A stretch of 64,000 nt of DNA from Pseudodesulfovibrio sp. (GTDB lineage: Bacteria; Desulfobacterota; Desulfovibrionia; Desulfovibrionales; Desulfovibrionaceae), in assembly GCF_028692895.1 (NCBI RefSeq), contig NZ_JAQUWN010000011.1:1-64000 (forward strand), in the 5' to 3' direction. Below are positions 41,979-51,422 of the stretch, one piece after another. Position 1 is the first letter of the stretch; each line of letters starts with the position of its first letter. Position numbers and translations under genes: made by a program. Under the pieces are notes generated by a model. That model searched no databases. It was given only the letters and a program-made list of their open reading frames with translations, and was not told where the DNA came from.

Positions 41979-43616
41979 CTAGTTGCCGGTGGGCAGGGGC
42001 AGGCTGATGCCGTCGTTGACAAGGGAATCGCGAATGTACTTGAAGTGCTGATACTTGGTCAGCGTGATGGGGCCGGTGTAGACCTCGCTTTGCAGCTTGC
42101 GCGGAGGGTACTGCACATATGTCTTCATCAGATCCTGGATCGCCGCGTTGATGGTCACGAGGGTCCAGGTCCGTTCGGTGTAGTTGTTCATGAAGATGTC
42201 GTAGCGTTCCTGCGGGTCTTGCCAGAGGTCGAAGACCTGCGGCACGGCGGCGGTGTACTTGCTCGGTCCCTTCCAGCCGAGGTTGGTGTCAACGGCCAGG
42301 CCGCCGGTGGGCTGCCCGTTGTCTCCACGCAGGTTGAACAGGGCCTTGTAATTGCCCACACGGGCCGCGCCGGGGGTCAGTTCGTCCTCGGTGAAGTAGA
42401 ACCAGGAGGTCCGCTCGCACTTGCCCTTGCCGAAGAGCACGGGGGACATGTCGTAGCTGTCGAAGATGATCGGCTGGCCCTCGCGATCCTTGGCCGGGAG
42501 CTTCACCTCGGCGATCCTGGCGAAGGTGGCCATGAGATCCAGGCCGCCGACGAGATCGTGGCTCTTGGAGCCGGCCTTGATCTTGCCGGGCATCCAGGCG
42601 ATGGCGGGAACGCGGTTGCCGCCTTCGCGCACCGTTCCCTTGGTGCCGCGGAACGGGGTGTAGCCGGCGTCAGGGTATACGTCCTGCCATGCGCCATTGT
42701 CCGTGGTCCAGAAGACCAGGGTGTTGCTGTCCAGCTTCAACTCGCGGATCTTGTCCATGATGCGGCCGACCCGGGTGTCGAGTTCGACCACGGAATCGGC
42801 GTACTTGGATTTGGACAGGGACTTGTGCTCGAACTCCGGGGCCGGCATGTTGGGCTGGTGGACCTTCATGAAGTTCACGTTGAGAAAGAAGGGCTGGCTG
42901 GATCGGGCCCCCGCTTCGAGGTATTCCAGAGCCGCCTTTTCGACGTACTTGTCAAAGAACGGGATGCCGACCACGCCCTTCTCGGGGGTATCGACATACT
43001 GCCCGTTGATCTTGAAGTCTTCCTTGGCCTTCTCCCCGTCCTTGCCCGAGAGCGAGCCCTTGGTCACCTTCTTGAACATTGCCCTCAACTGGGGGTCCAT
43101 GTCCGGGAACCAGGTCGGGTCCGCGTAGGTGTAGGCGTTGAGGTGGTACAATCCAACGTACTTCATCTCGTCGTAGCCCTGGGCGTTGGGCAGCGCGTAG
43201 TCTGCTTCGCCGAGGTGCCACTTGCCGGTGAAGTAGGTCTTGTACCCGCCCTGCCTGAGGACCGACGCCAGCGTCCATTCGGCTGCGGGCAGGCCGCCGC
43301 CCTGGCCCTGGAAGGCCACGGTGGTCATGCCGCTGCGGTTGGGAATGCGGCCGGTCTGCATGGCGGCGCGGCCGGGGGTGCAGCTCGGCTGGGCGTAGAA
43401 CGAGAACATGGTCATGCCCTCGTCAGCCATCCGGTCGAAGTTCGGCGTAGGCATGCCGCGCCCTGCGCCGCCGCCGTAGGCGCCCAGATCGCCATAGCCC
43501 GTGTCGTCCGACACGATGAGCACGATGTTCGGCTTCTTGGCGGCCTGCGACGTCCCTGCCAAGCAGAGCGTCGTCAGACAGGCGACAATTCCCATGAGAC
43601 ATATAATGCGTTTCAT
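41979..43616 (-). CDS. Secreted sulfatase (arylsulfatase family)
   Basis: 545 residues with a signal peptide (about 1-25). The formylglycine motif is C-T-P-G-R (SCTPGRAAMQTGR), a Cys-type sulfatase. The metal ligands SDDTGYGDLG near the start and TDNGAW later, and GKWHLG, are also present. It cleaves sulfate esters in the periplasm. The maturase (FGE or anSME) is not in this window. The wide substrate range of the family prevents naming the ester. GAGGAGGCAG before ATG 43616 excludes the longer upstream frame. Sulfate released here could feed respiration in a sulfate reducer (inference). Confidence 0.88.
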   Translation of the reverse strand: MKRIICLMGIVACLTTLCLAGTSQAAKKPNIVLIVSDDTGYGDLGAYGGGAGRGMPTPNFDRMADEGMTMFSFYAQPSCTPGRAAMQTGRIPNRSGMTTVAFQGQGGGLPAAEWTLASVLRQGGYKTYFTGKWHLGEADYALPNAQGYDEMKYVGLYHLNAYTYADPTWFPDMDPQLRAMFKKVTKGSLSGKDGEKAKEDFKINGQYVDTPEKGVVGIPFFDKYVEKAALEYLEAGARSSQPFFLNVNFMKVHQPNMPAPEFEHKSLSKSKYADSVVELDTRVGRIMDKIRELKLDSNTLVFWTTDNGAWQDVYPDAGYTPFRGTKGTVREGGNRVPAIAWMPGKIKAGSKSHDLVGGLDLMATFARIAEVKLPAKDREGQPIIFDSYDMSPVLFGKGKCERTSWFYFTEDELTPGAARVGNYKALFNLRGDNGQPTGGLAVDTNLGWKGPSKYTAAVPQVFDLWQDPQERYDIFMNNYTERTWTLVTINAAIQDLMKTYVQYPPRKLQSEVYTGPITLTKYQHFKYIRDSLVNDGISLPLPTGN

Positions 43617-44088
43617 CTCACTGCCTCCTCGCGCCTCGCTCCACCGCCGAAGAGTCCGGCTGTTCGTTTGACGGCTAATATTGTTATGATTAGCCTGGTT
43701 TGGAAGACAATTCCCATTCCTTCTCTCAAAAGTGTTTCGGCGAATTTGTCGCTTCACTCAACCATCCGTTATTGGGCGCATGACGTCTATGCATCGCCCA
43801 GATGGGATTATCTACTTATTCCACGCATAATCGAGTCGTGAAATATTTAAAAGCAATTTTTTTTAATCACGATTGACATTTTTTATCAATTTTCCGGGCA
43901 GGGCGTTGCCTGAATGGCGGAAAAGCAGGTATCGAACAGGCGAAATGCAGGCTGCAACGTACAGGCGCAAGCCGCGATACGCTCTAGAGGCGCATCGGCG
44001 GCGCGGATGGGCAAAAGCCCGGGCGGCCGGTGAACGGAGATGTCCTGCACAAGGTGAAACAGGGGGTGTCGTGATTCTCGTGGGCCAC
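43617..44088. other. AT-richer divergent region between sulfatase and barrel genes
   Basis: About 470 bp; the part from 43680 to 43890 is markedly AT-rich compared with its surroundings, with TTGACA at 43874-43879. It should contain both divergent promoters, but I cannot place a convincing -10 box. No gene is seen. Confidence 0.4.
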
Positions 44089-45234
44089 ATGCGCATTCCG
44101 TCCTTGCTCTGCGTCTTTCTGGCGGTCTGCGTCGCGTCGATCTCGCCCTGCTTGGCCGACGGCGACGCCGGATGGTTCGACGCCATGCACCGGTCCGGGA
44201 AGGCCGCGGAGAGGAAGGCGCAGCCGATATCCGACCGGATTGTCGTCGCACCGGTTCCGATGGTGAACCCAACCCTGGGCGCGGGGTTGATCGGCGTGGG
44301 CATGTACATGCACCCGAAGGACTCGTTCTGGAATGACGAGGCCTCGGAGGACAACGCGACCCGGCAGTCCATCTCCGGCATCGCGGCCCTGGCTTCAACC
44401 AACGGGAGTTGGGGGGTCGGCGCGTTCCACAAGGGCTTCTACGACAACGACACCTTTCGCGGCGTCGCCTTTCTCGCATACGGCGATTTCCAGTTGAAGT
44501 ATTTCGGTTCGGGAGACGATGCGTATCTTCGCGACAACCCCGTCGGCTACGCGGCAAAGATCACCGCGTTCCAACCCGAACTCATGGCGCGGGTGGAGGG
44601 CGACTGGTTCGTCGGCGCCAAGTATTCCCTCTTCTCATGGGATTTCGGCGCGGACCTGTCGAAGCTGTCCCCGACCCTGCCGTATCTGAACCACACGATC
44701 ACGACGGCCGGGCTGGGGCTGGTCGGCGAACGGGATACCACCGACGACAGCGTCTATCCGACCAGGGGCGGGCTTTTTCAGTTCGAGGCGACGGATTACG
44801 GGGGGGCCTGGGGAGGGGACTTTGAATATGCCAAGGCCTCGGCGAGCTATGCGCACTATTTCCCGTTGACGGACAAGCTTGTCCTGGCCGGCCAGGGGGA
44901 GCTGAACCTCTCCACGGGGAGTACGCCTTTTTTCGACATGCCTTTCCTCCACCTGCGGGGATTTCCCTACGCCAAGTACATCGACAAGCAGTCGTCTTCC
45001 ATTCAGGGCGAAGCCCGCTACAAATTGAGCGAAAAATGGGCCGCAAACATTTTCGCGGGCCTGGGCTGGACCAGCGGAGAGCCCGGGGGCCTCTACAAGG
45101 GGCCGACCATCCCGACCGGCGGCTTCGGGATTCGTTACCTCATCGCCGAAGAACAGAAGATGTACCTGGGGATGGACCTGGCCTTTGGCCCCGGGTCGAC
45201 GGCCTTGTATTTCCGCTTGGGCGAGTGGTTCTAG
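44089..45234 (+). CDS. Outer-membrane beta-barrel protein (Omp85/D15-like)
   Basis: 381 residues with a signal peptide (about 1-24) and no visible POTRA repeats. It is composed of alternating amphipathic strands ending in a C-terminal aromatic residue (YFRLGEWF), as in Omp85-type barrels. DTTDDSVYPTRGGLFQFEATDYGG and the later LRGFPYAKYIDKQSSSIQGEARYKL segment match the surface-antigen (D15) barrel signature. It may be a short BamA-like lipase/porin protein. The start is uncertain: GTG 44080 or 44071 has a closer GGGGGTG ribosome-binding site. It is encoded head-to-head with the sulfatase. Confidence 0.75.
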   Translation: MRIPSLLCVFLAVCVASISPCLADGDAGWFDAMHRSGKAAERKAQPISDRIVVAPVPMVNPTLGAGLIGVGMYMHPKDSFWNDEASEDNATRQSISGIAALASTNGSWGVGAFHKGFYDNDTFRGVAFLAYGDFQLKYFGSGDDAYLRDNPVGYAAKITAFQPELMARVEGDWFVGAKYSLFSWDFGADLSKLSPTLPYLNHTITTAGLGLVGERDTTDDSVYPTRGGLFQFEATDYGGAWGGDFEYAKASASYAHYFPLTDKLVLAGQGELNLSTGSTPFFDMPFLHLRGFPYAKYIDKQSSSIQGEARYKLSEKWAANIFAGLGWTSGEPGGLYKGPTIPTGGFGIRYLIAEEQKMYLGMDLAFGPGSTALYFRLGEWF

Positions 45235-45454
45235 GCGAAGGGCCGCCACCGGGTAAGCGGAGGTGGCGGCGTTGCGCTCAGCCGCTGCTCCAGATGTTGA
45301 CGCCCTGTTTGAAAGGAACTGTATCCTGCGCCCTTGCAGCGCAACAAGTAGCTCCCTGCCATGTCGCGGAGATATGGCAGGGAGTTGATCCTCGGGAACG
45401 TGGCGGCTGCATCTTGCAATCCCGTCTCCCCCGGTCGCCGCAGACGAAACAAAA

Positions 45455-45486
45455 CCGCCCGCTCCGGCTTGAGCCGGGGCGGGCGG
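45455..45486 (-). terminator. Terminator of ilvD
   Basis: A 14-bp stem (one GU) with a TTGA loop. On the minus strand it is followed by TTTTG, and it lies just past the ilvD stop codon. The rest of 45235-45514 shows only short repeats and no gene. Confidence 0.8.
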
Positions 45487-45514
45487 TTATTGTATCGCGT
45501 GTGCGCGTGCGGGC

Positions 45515-47176
45515 CTAGCGTTTGTACACGGCGCCTTGGGCGGCGGAGGTGACGAGTTTGGCGTAGCGGCGCAGGAAGGGCGAGTCGATCTGTTTCTCGA
45601 CGGGCTTGAAGGCCTTTTGGCGTGCTTCGAGCTCGGCGTCGTCCACGAGCAGGTCGATGGTGCGGGCGGGGATGTCGATCTGGATCTTGTCGCCGTCCTT
45701 GATGAGTCCGCAGGGGCCGCCGGAGGCGGCTTCGGGCGAGATGTGTCCGATGGCCGCGCCGCGCGTGCCGCCGGAGAAACGGCCGTCGGTGATGAGGGCG
45801 ACGGATTCGCCCAGTCCCATGCCGGAGATGGCGGATGTGGGGGTGAGCATTTCGCGCATTCCGGGTCCGCCCTTGGGTCCTTCGTAGAGGATGACGACCA
45901 CGTCGCCGGGCTTGATTTCCTTGCCCAGGATGGCGGAGACGGCGTCTTCCTCGGAGTTGAAGACGCGGGCGACGCCGGTGTTTTGCATCATCTCCGGGGC
46001 CACGGCGGACTGTTTGACGCAGCAGCCGTCGGGCGCGATGTTGCCGTAGAGGATGGCGATGCCGCCTTCCGGGGAGTACGGGTTGTCGATGGGCCGGACG
46101 ATCTCGTGGTTGGTGACGCGGGCGTTCAGGTCCTTCAGGTTCTCGCCCAGGGTCTTGCCGGTGACGGTCATGACGTCCAGGTGGAGCAGGTCCCGCTTGG
46201 CCAGTTCGCTCATGACGCCGGGGATGCCGCCCGCTTCCTCCAGCTCCTCCATGTAGTGGGGGCCGGCCGGGGCGAGCTTGCACAGATTGGGCGTCTTTTT
46301 GCTGATCTCGTTGAACATGGCCAGGTTCAGGTCCAGCCCGGCCTCGGCGAAGAGGGCGGGCAGGTGAAGCGTGGTGTTGGTGGAGCAGCCGAGCGCCATG
46401 TCCATGGTCACGGCGTTGTGCACGGACTTTTCGGTGACGATGTCGCGCGGGCGGATGTTCTTTTCGAGCATTTCCATGACCTGCATGCCCGCCTTCTTGG
46501 CCAGACGGACGCGGGCGGACATGACGGCCGGGATGGTGCCGTTGCCGGGCAGGGCCAGGCCGATGGATTCGGAGAGGCAGTTCATGGAGTTGGCGGTGAA
46601 CATGCCGGAGCAGGAGCCGCAGGAGGGGCAGGCGGTCTCTTCGAGTTCGGTGAGCTCCTCCATGGTCATGGAGCCGGTCTTGACGCGGCCCACGCCCTCG
46701 AACACGGTGATGAGGTCGGCGGAGCGGCGGCGTCCGGCGAGCATGGGGCCGCCGGAGACGATGACGGCCGGGATGTTCAGGCGCAGGATGGCCATGAGCA
46801 TGCCGGGCACGATCTTGTCGCAGTTGGGGATGCAGACCAGGGCGTCGAACGGGTGGGCGGTGGCCATGATCTCCACGGAGTCGGCGATGATTTCGCGGCT
46901 GGGGAGGGACATCTTCATGCCCTCGTGGTTCATGGAGAGGCCGTCGCACACGCCGATGGCCGGGAATTCCATGGGGGTGCCGCCCGCCATGCGGATGCCC
47001 GCCTTGACCGCCTCGGCGATGGTGTCGAGGTGGATGTGGCCGGGAATGATTTCGTTGGCGGCGCAGCATACGCCGATGATCGGCCGTTCCATTTCCTCTT
47101 TGGTCAGTCCGTCCGCATAGAGCAGGGAGCGGTGGGGGGCTTTTTCCAGCCCGGCGGTCATTTTCTTGCTACGCAT
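45515..47176 (-). CDS. ilvD: Dihydroxy-acid dehydratase
   Basis: A 553-residue iron-sulfur dehydratase that makes 2-keto-isovalerate and 2-keto-3-methylvalerate for valine, isoleucine, leucine and coenzyme A synthesis. Signatures: [19 protein letters not shown] near 105, cluster-binding [12 protein letters not shown] near 120-131, and [19 protein letters not shown] near 190. GGAGGAACC before ATG 47176 fixes the start. It is cytoplasmic and oxygen-sensitive. The neighbouring PocR-domain gene is on the same strand upstream (start 47742), so a small operon is possible. Confidence 0.95.
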   Translation of the reverse strand: MRSKKMTAGLEKAPHRSLLYADGLTKEEMERPIIGVCCAANEIIPGHIHLDTIAEAVKAGIRMAGGTPMEFPAIGVCDGLSMNHEGMKMSLPSREIIADSVEIMATAHPFDALVCIPNCDKIVPGMLMAILRLNIPAVIVSGGPMLAGRRRSADLITVFEGVGRVKTGSMTMEELTELEETACPSCGSCSGMFTANSMNCLSESIGLALPGNGTIPAVMSARVRLAKKAGMQVMEMLEKNIRPRDIVTEKSVHNAVTMDMALGCSTNTTLHLPALFAEAGLDLNLAMFNEISKKTPNLCKLAPAGPHYMEELEEAGGIPGVMSELAKRDLLHLDVMTVTGKTLGENLKDLNARVTNHEIVRPIDNPYSPEGGIAILYGNIAPDGCCVKQSAVAPEMMQNTGVARVFNSEEDAVSAILGKEIKPGDVVVILYEGPKGGPGMREMLTPTSAISGMGLGESVALITDGRFSGGTRGAAIGHISPEAASGGPCGLIKDGDKIQIDIPARTIDLLVDDAELEARQKAFKPVEKQIDSPFLRRYAKLVTSAAQGAVYKR

Positions 47177-47250
47177 GGTTCCTCCTCGGAGCGCATTTTC
47201 GGTGCGTCAGTTGACGCACAACGGGAGCGGCTGTCAACCGCGCCGGGGGG

Positions 47251-47742
47251 TTAGCCTGTTATTTCGGCCACCCGTTTCGAAATATGGTCTTGGATCTCTC
47301 TGATCCTGGCCTCGTCCGCCGTGCGGACCGTGGAGGCCAGGCCGGGGATGGCGGCCTCGTCGAGCCCGCTCATCATGCCGACGGTGAACGCGTCCACCTC
47401 CTCGTCCTCGGCGGGCAGGAGGCCGCAGCCGCCCACCGCGCCGATGACCTCGCCGTCCCTCTTGACCGGCACGGAGACGCGCAGCAGGCCCGCGTCGCAC
47501 ATCTCGGCGAAGGGCTCGCCTTCCTTGAGCAGCCGGGTGAACATCTGGCCCGCCATGACGCAGATGGAGGAAAAGCCCTTGTCGTCGTTGCGAATGGCCC
47601 GGCAGAGGTCGTTGCCCCAGGTGTTGCCGAAGAGCCGGTGGCCGTCTGCGTCCATGATGTCGGCATTGAGGCCGAAGCGGTCGTGCAGGTCCTGTTGCAG
47701 TTCGCGCCACTTGGCTTCGGGCGCAAGGTCGGTCAGCTTCAT
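47251..47742 (-). CDS. PocR-type ligand-binding domain protein
   Basis: A 163-residue free-standing PocR sensory domain (PocR_dom), normally found attached to regulators or kinases. Visible features are the N-terminal WRELQQDLHDRFGLNADIMDADG, then CRAIRNDDKGFSSICVMAGQMF and the Gly-rich GEVIGAVGGCGLLPAEDEEVD loop. No output domain is present, so it may work with another protein. GAGGC precedes ATG 47742. The ligand in PocR itself is propanediol; here it is unknown. Confidence 0.75.
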   Translation of the reverse strand: MKLTDLAPEAKWRELQQDLHDRFGLNADIMDADGHRLFGNTWGNDLCRAIRNDDKGFSSICVMAGQMFTRLLKEGEPFAEMCDAGLLRVSVPVKRDGEVIGAVGGCGLLPAEDEEVDAFTVGMMSGLDEAAIPGLASTVRTADEARIREIQDHISKRVAEITG

Positions 47743-47891
47743 GTTGTAGCCTCTTGTGATGGTCTTGGTTGGGTGAACGGGTTTGGTAACCCTATTCACT
47801 GCGGCGCGCAAGGGTTGCGGGAGCGTGGCCGCTCGAGAATAGTGGTTTTCAGCTTCGGCAAAAGCGGCTAGAAGGAGGCGGTGGAGAGACC

Positions 47892-48770
47892 ATGACGACG
47901 CAAGACTGGAAGAACCGTTTCCGGGCCATGACCTTCGGGGTGCCGTGGAACATGATGCTCCTGACCTTCGGGGCGTTCCTCATCGCCTATGCGGTCAAGG
48001 CCGTGGCCGTGCCGCACGGGCTGCTCACGGGCGGCATGTCGGGCATCGCGCTGCTCTGCTACTACGCTTTCGGCGGCCTGAGCACCGGCCAGTGGTACCT
48101 GCTGCTCAACCTGCCGGTCTTCGTGCTCGGCTGGGTCTACGTCAGCCGCAAGTTCCTTTTCCTGAGCCTCTACGGCATGCTCGCCACATCGCTGTTCATC
48201 GACATCATTCCCTGGTCCCTGCCCATGGAGGACGTCTGGCTCGCGGTCATCACCGGCGGCGGCATCCTGGGCGCGGGCGTGGGCGTGGCCCTGCGCTCGC
48301 TCGGGTCCACGGGCGGGTCGGACATCCTGGCGGTCATCTGCAAGGAACGGTTCAATATCTCCATGGGCTCATTCGAGTTCTGGTTCAACATGCTCGGGTT
48401 CCTGGGCGGCTTCGCCTTCCTGGACCCGCACATCGTGCTCTATTCCATCGCCATGACCTTCGTCACGGCCGTGGCCATCGAGTACGTGGTGCACCTGTTC
48501 AGCGAGCGGAAGATGGTCATCATCGTCTCGGACAACGCGGACGCGGTGCGGCGGACCATCCTCGACGACCTGGACCGGGGCGTGACCCTGCTCGACGGCA
48601 CGGGAGGCTGGTCCGGCGACCCCAAGAAGGTCATCCTGACCATGATCTCGTCCCTGCAACTCAAGCGGCTGGAGGAATTGGTATACGCCGTGGACCCGGA
48701 TGCCTTTTTCATTGTAGGGTCGGGCTTCCACGTACTGGGCCAGGGTTTTTCAGCAAGGAAGATCTACTGA
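47892..48770 (+). CDS. YitT-family membrane protein (DUF161/DUF2179)
   Basis: 292 residues with five or six membrane helices in the first 190 residues. These include GLLTGGMSGIALLCYYAFG and the conserved SLGSTGGSDILAVICKE loop. A cytoplasmic DUF2179 domain follows (about 205-290, ending AFFIVGSGFHVLGQGF). Function of the family is not settled. The ATG of the next gene overlaps the TGA stop (48768-48772), so translation is coupled to the SAM hydrolase. Confidence 0.87.
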   Translation: MTTQDWKNRFRAMTFGVPWNMMLLTFGAFLIAYAVKAVAVPHGLLTGGMSGIALLCYYAFGGLSTGQWYLLLNLPVFVLGWVYVSRKFLFLSLYGMLATSLFIDIIPWSLPMEDVWLAVITGGGILGAGVGVALRSLGSTGGSDILAVICKERFNISMGSFEFWFNMLGFLGGFAFLDPHIVLYSIAMTFVTAVAIEYVVHLFSERKMVIIVSDNADAVRRTILDDLDRGVTLLDGTGGWSGDPKKVILTMISSLQLKRLEELVYAVDPDAFFIVGSGFHVLGQGFSARKIY

Positions 48771-49588
48771 TGTTCGCGAAGAAGAAGGAATCGCCGCCCC
48801 GGACCATCGGGCTGCTCACGGATTTCGGCGTCACCGACCCCTACGTCGGCCAGGTCAAGGCCGTGCTGGCGCGCAAGGCCCCGGCCTGCCCGGTGGTGGA
48901 CATCTCCCACCGCGTGGAGCCCTACAACGTGGCCCAGGCCGCGTTCTTCCTGGCCTCGTCGTACATGCATTTCCCCAAGGACGCGGTCATCATGGCCGTG
49001 GTGGACCCCGGCGTGGGCACTTCCAGACGCATCGCCGGCGTGCGCATCGGCGAACGGTTCCTGCTCGCCCCGGACAACGGGTTGCTCTCCCTGGCCATGC
49101 GCAACGCCTGGACCGAGGAGATCGCCGCCTATGACCTGACCGTGGCCGTGCAGGCGCGCAGCAAGGTAGCCCAGACTTTTCACGGCCGGGACGTCTTCGC
49201 TCCGCTGACGGCCTGGATCGCCCTGGGCGGCGACCCCGGCTCGCTGGGCACGGAAATGGACCCCGCCGAACTGGTGTCCCCGCTCTGGGCCAGCCCCACG
49301 GTGGAGCCGGGCCGCGCCGCGGGCCACGTCCTGCACATCGACCGCTTCGGCAACTGCGTGCTCAACCTGCCCACCGGCACCCTGCCTGCGGCCGGGCGCA
49401 TCGAGCTGGTCTCCCCGGCCCATGGCGAACTCGGCTTTTCCTCGGCCTACGCCGACCTGCCCGACGGCCGTCCCGGCCTGCTGGAGGGCAGCCAGGGCTT
49501 CCTGGAGATCGCCGTCAACCAGCGCTCGGCGGCCCGGCAGCTCGGCCTGTCCATGGGCGACCGGGTGGAACTGACCTGGGAGGAATAA
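48770..49588 (+). CDS. S-adenosylmethionine hydroxide adenosyltransferase (DUF62)
   Basis: A 272-residue SAM hydrolase of the DUF62 / SAM_adeno_trans family, which splits SAM into adenosine and methionine with a water-derived hydroxide. The N-terminal TIGLLTDFGVTDPYVGQVK carries the binding Asp, followed by DISHRVEPYNVAQAAF, VVDPGVGTSRR and the Asp/Asn-rich APDNGLLS. The C-terminal beta domain has HIDRFGNCVLNL. It is the middle gene of a tight group (YitT, SAM hydrolase, cobS). Its Shine-Dalgarno (AAGGAAGAT at 48756-48764) is perfectly complementary to nine bases of small RNA A. Confidence 0.88.
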   Translation: MFAKKKESPPRTIGLLTDFGVTDPYVGQVKAVLARKAPACPVVDISHRVEPYNVAQAAFFLASSYMHFPKDAVIMAVVDPGVGTSRRIAGVRIGERFLLAPDNGLLSLAMRNAWTEEIAAYDLTVAVQARSKVAQTFHGRDVFAPLTAWIALGGDPGSLGTEMDPAELVSPLWASPTVEPGRAAGHVLHIDRFGNCVLNLPTGTLPAAGRIELVSPAHGELGFSSAYADLPDGRPGLLEGSQGFLEIAVNQRSAARQLGLSMGDRVELTWEE

Positions 49589-49590
49589 GG

Positions 49591-50316
49591 ATGCGTTTTC
49601 TCGACACCCTCGGTTTTCTGACCCGGCTGGCTCCGGCCCGCGTCATCCCGGAGGCGGAGATGAGCCGCTGCATCGGCTGGATGCCCGCCGTGGGCCTCGT
49701 GCTGGGCGCGGCCGTGGCCCTGGCGCCCTGGCTCGGGCTGTTCGCCAAGGCCCCGTGGGTCCAGGCCTGGGGAATGGTCGCCCTGGGCGTCTACCTGACG
49801 CGCGGCTTCCATCACGACGGCCTGTCCGACATCAGCGACGCGGTGACCACCCACGGCGACCCCGACCGGTTCTGGCAGGTGGTCAAGGACAGCCGCTCCG
49901 GCGCGTTCGGGATCATGGGCCTGGTCCTGGCCCTGGGCGGCCAGGCGGTCCTGTTCCGGGAGATGGCCGTGCGCGACGCCTTCGGGGCCGTGGTCTGGAC
50001 CTTCGTCCTGGGCCGGGCCGCCAGCGTGGCCCTGGCCTACGGCGTGCACCACCTGGCCCGGCCGGGCCTGGGCAGGCTCTACATGACCGGCGCGACCCTG
50101 CGCGTGGCCCTCGCGGCCGGGGCCTTCGCCCTTGTCAGCGGATTTTTCCTGGCCGGTCCCCTGGCCACCCTGGCGGGCATGGCCCTGGCCGGGCTGGCCC
50201 TGGTCCCGCTCTACCGGCTGGCCGAGCATGTGCGCGGGGCCAACGGCGATTTCCTGGGCTGCGCCGTGATCCTGGGCGAGCTGGCCGCCGGGCTGGGCTT
50301 CGTCCTGGCCTTGTAG
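49591..50316 (+). CDS. cobS: Adenosylcobinamide-GDP ribazoletransferase
   Basis: A 241-residue integral membrane enzyme that joins adenosylcobinamide-GDP to alpha-ribazole, the last step of cobalamin assembly. The signature is RGFHHDGLSDISDAVTTHGDPDRFW (shown as HHDGLSDISDA, near 70-80), followed by KDSRSGAFGIMGLV. About six hydrophobic segments follow. It starts 2 nt after the SAM hydrolase stop. The rest of the cobalamin pathway is represented here only by the cobD-cobQ fusion at 60-63 kb. Confidence 0.92.
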   Translation: MRFLDTLGFLTRLAPARVIPEAEMSRCIGWMPAVGLVLGAAVALAPWLGLFAKAPWVQAWGMVALGVYLTRGFHHDGLSDISDAVTTHGDPDRFWQVVKDSRSGAFGIMGLVLALGGQAVLFREMAVRDAFGAVVWTFVLGRAASVALAYGVHHLARPGLGRLYMTGATLRVALAAGAFALVSGFFLAGPLATLAGMALAGLALVPLYRLAEHVRGANGDFLGCAVILGELAAGLGFVLAL

Positions 50317-50444
50317 GGCGGGCTTCCCCCGTCCTGCCGCCCGGCGCGGACCTGCGCGCCGCACCGTCTTTTCCGCGCCGGGGGCTCGCGCTTTTTCGTC
50401 CGGCCTGTTACGCTCGGCCCATCCGCAACCCGCATGGAGGCATC

Positions 50445-51422
50445 ATGAAATTCCGTTTCATCCCGGCCCTGGCCCTGCTCCTGTTCCTGCTGCCCGGCTG
50501 CGCGCCCAAGATCAAACTCTTCGCCGCCCCGTCCACCGAGCCGCTCAAGGAGTTCGTCATCGAGGGCCAGGGCGGGGGCAAGCTGGCCCTGGTGCACTTG
50601 AACGGGTTCCTGATGGACCAGCCGCGCCAGGGCGTGCTGCGCGCCGCGCCGAGCCCGGTGCAGGAGCTGGTCAGCGCGCTGCAACTGGCCGAGGCCGACG
50701 ACGAGGTCAAGGCGGTGGTCCTGGCCATCAATTCCCCCGGCGGCACCACCACGGCGTCGGACATCCTCTACCACGAGATTTCGGCCTTCAAGGAGCGCAC
50801 CGGCAAGAAGGTGGTGGTCTGCATGTTCGACGTGGCCGCGTCGGGCGGCTACTACGCGGCCCTGCCCGCCGACTGGATCGTGGCCCATCCGACAACCATC
50901 ACCGGGTCGGTGGGCGTCATCTTCATGCGGCCCAAGCTGGTCGGCCTGTTCGACAAGATCGGCGTGGACGTGGAGGTGACCAAGTCCGGCGCGGACAAGG
51001 ACATGGGCTCGCCGTTCCGGCCCACCACGCCCGGGGAGGCGGCCCTGTTCCAGGGCATCATCGACGATTACGCCGAACGGTTCCAGGCCCTGGTGATGCG
51101 GCATCGCAAGCTGACGCCCGAGGCCATGGCCGAGGTGCGGACGGCCCGCGTGTTCACGGCGAACCGGGCCAAGGCCGTGGGGCTTGTCGATCAGATCGGC
51201 TACGTCCAGGACGCCTTCGCCAAGGCGCGCGAGCTGGCCGGGCTGCCCGCCGACGGCAAGGTCGTGACGTATAGGCGCGACACCTATCCCAACGACAATC
51301 CCTACAACACCCTGACGGCGGCCGAGCCGGGCAGGCTCGACCTGCTCGGCGTGGACGCGGGGTACATCCTGCCGCCCAAGGCGGGGTTCTACTATGTCTG
51401 GCCCCAGGGGGTGACCCGGTAG
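50445..51422 (+). CDS. sppA: Signal peptide peptidase SppA, S49 family (lipoprotein)
   Basis: 325 residues with a lipoprotein signal (LLLFLLPGC; lipidated Cys at 19). The S49 domain includes AVVLAINSPGGTTTASD (oxyanion/substrate strand) and the catalytic serine in DVAASGGYYAAL. Also present are TITGSVGVIF and the later RVFTANRAKAVGLVDQIG. It degrades cleaved signal peptides in the membrane/periplasm. A lipobox on SppA is less usual than the membrane-helix form. ATGGAGG precedes ATG 50445. Confidence 0.9.
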   Translation: MKFRFIPALALLLFLLPGCAPKIKLFAAPSTEPLKEFVIEGQGGGKLALVHLNGFLMDQPRQGVLRAAPSPVQELVSALQLAEADDEVKAVVLAINSPGGTTTASDILYHEISAFKERTGKKVVVCMFDVAASGGYYAALPADWIVAHPTTITGSVGVIFMRPKLVGLFDKIGVDVEVTKSGADKDMGSPFRPTTPGEAALFQGIIDDYAERFQALVMRHRKLTPEAMAEVRTARVFTANRAKAVGLVDQIGYVQDAFAKARELAGLPADGKVVTYRRDTYPNDNPYNTLTAAEPGRLDLLGVDAGYILPPKAGFYYVWPQGVTR

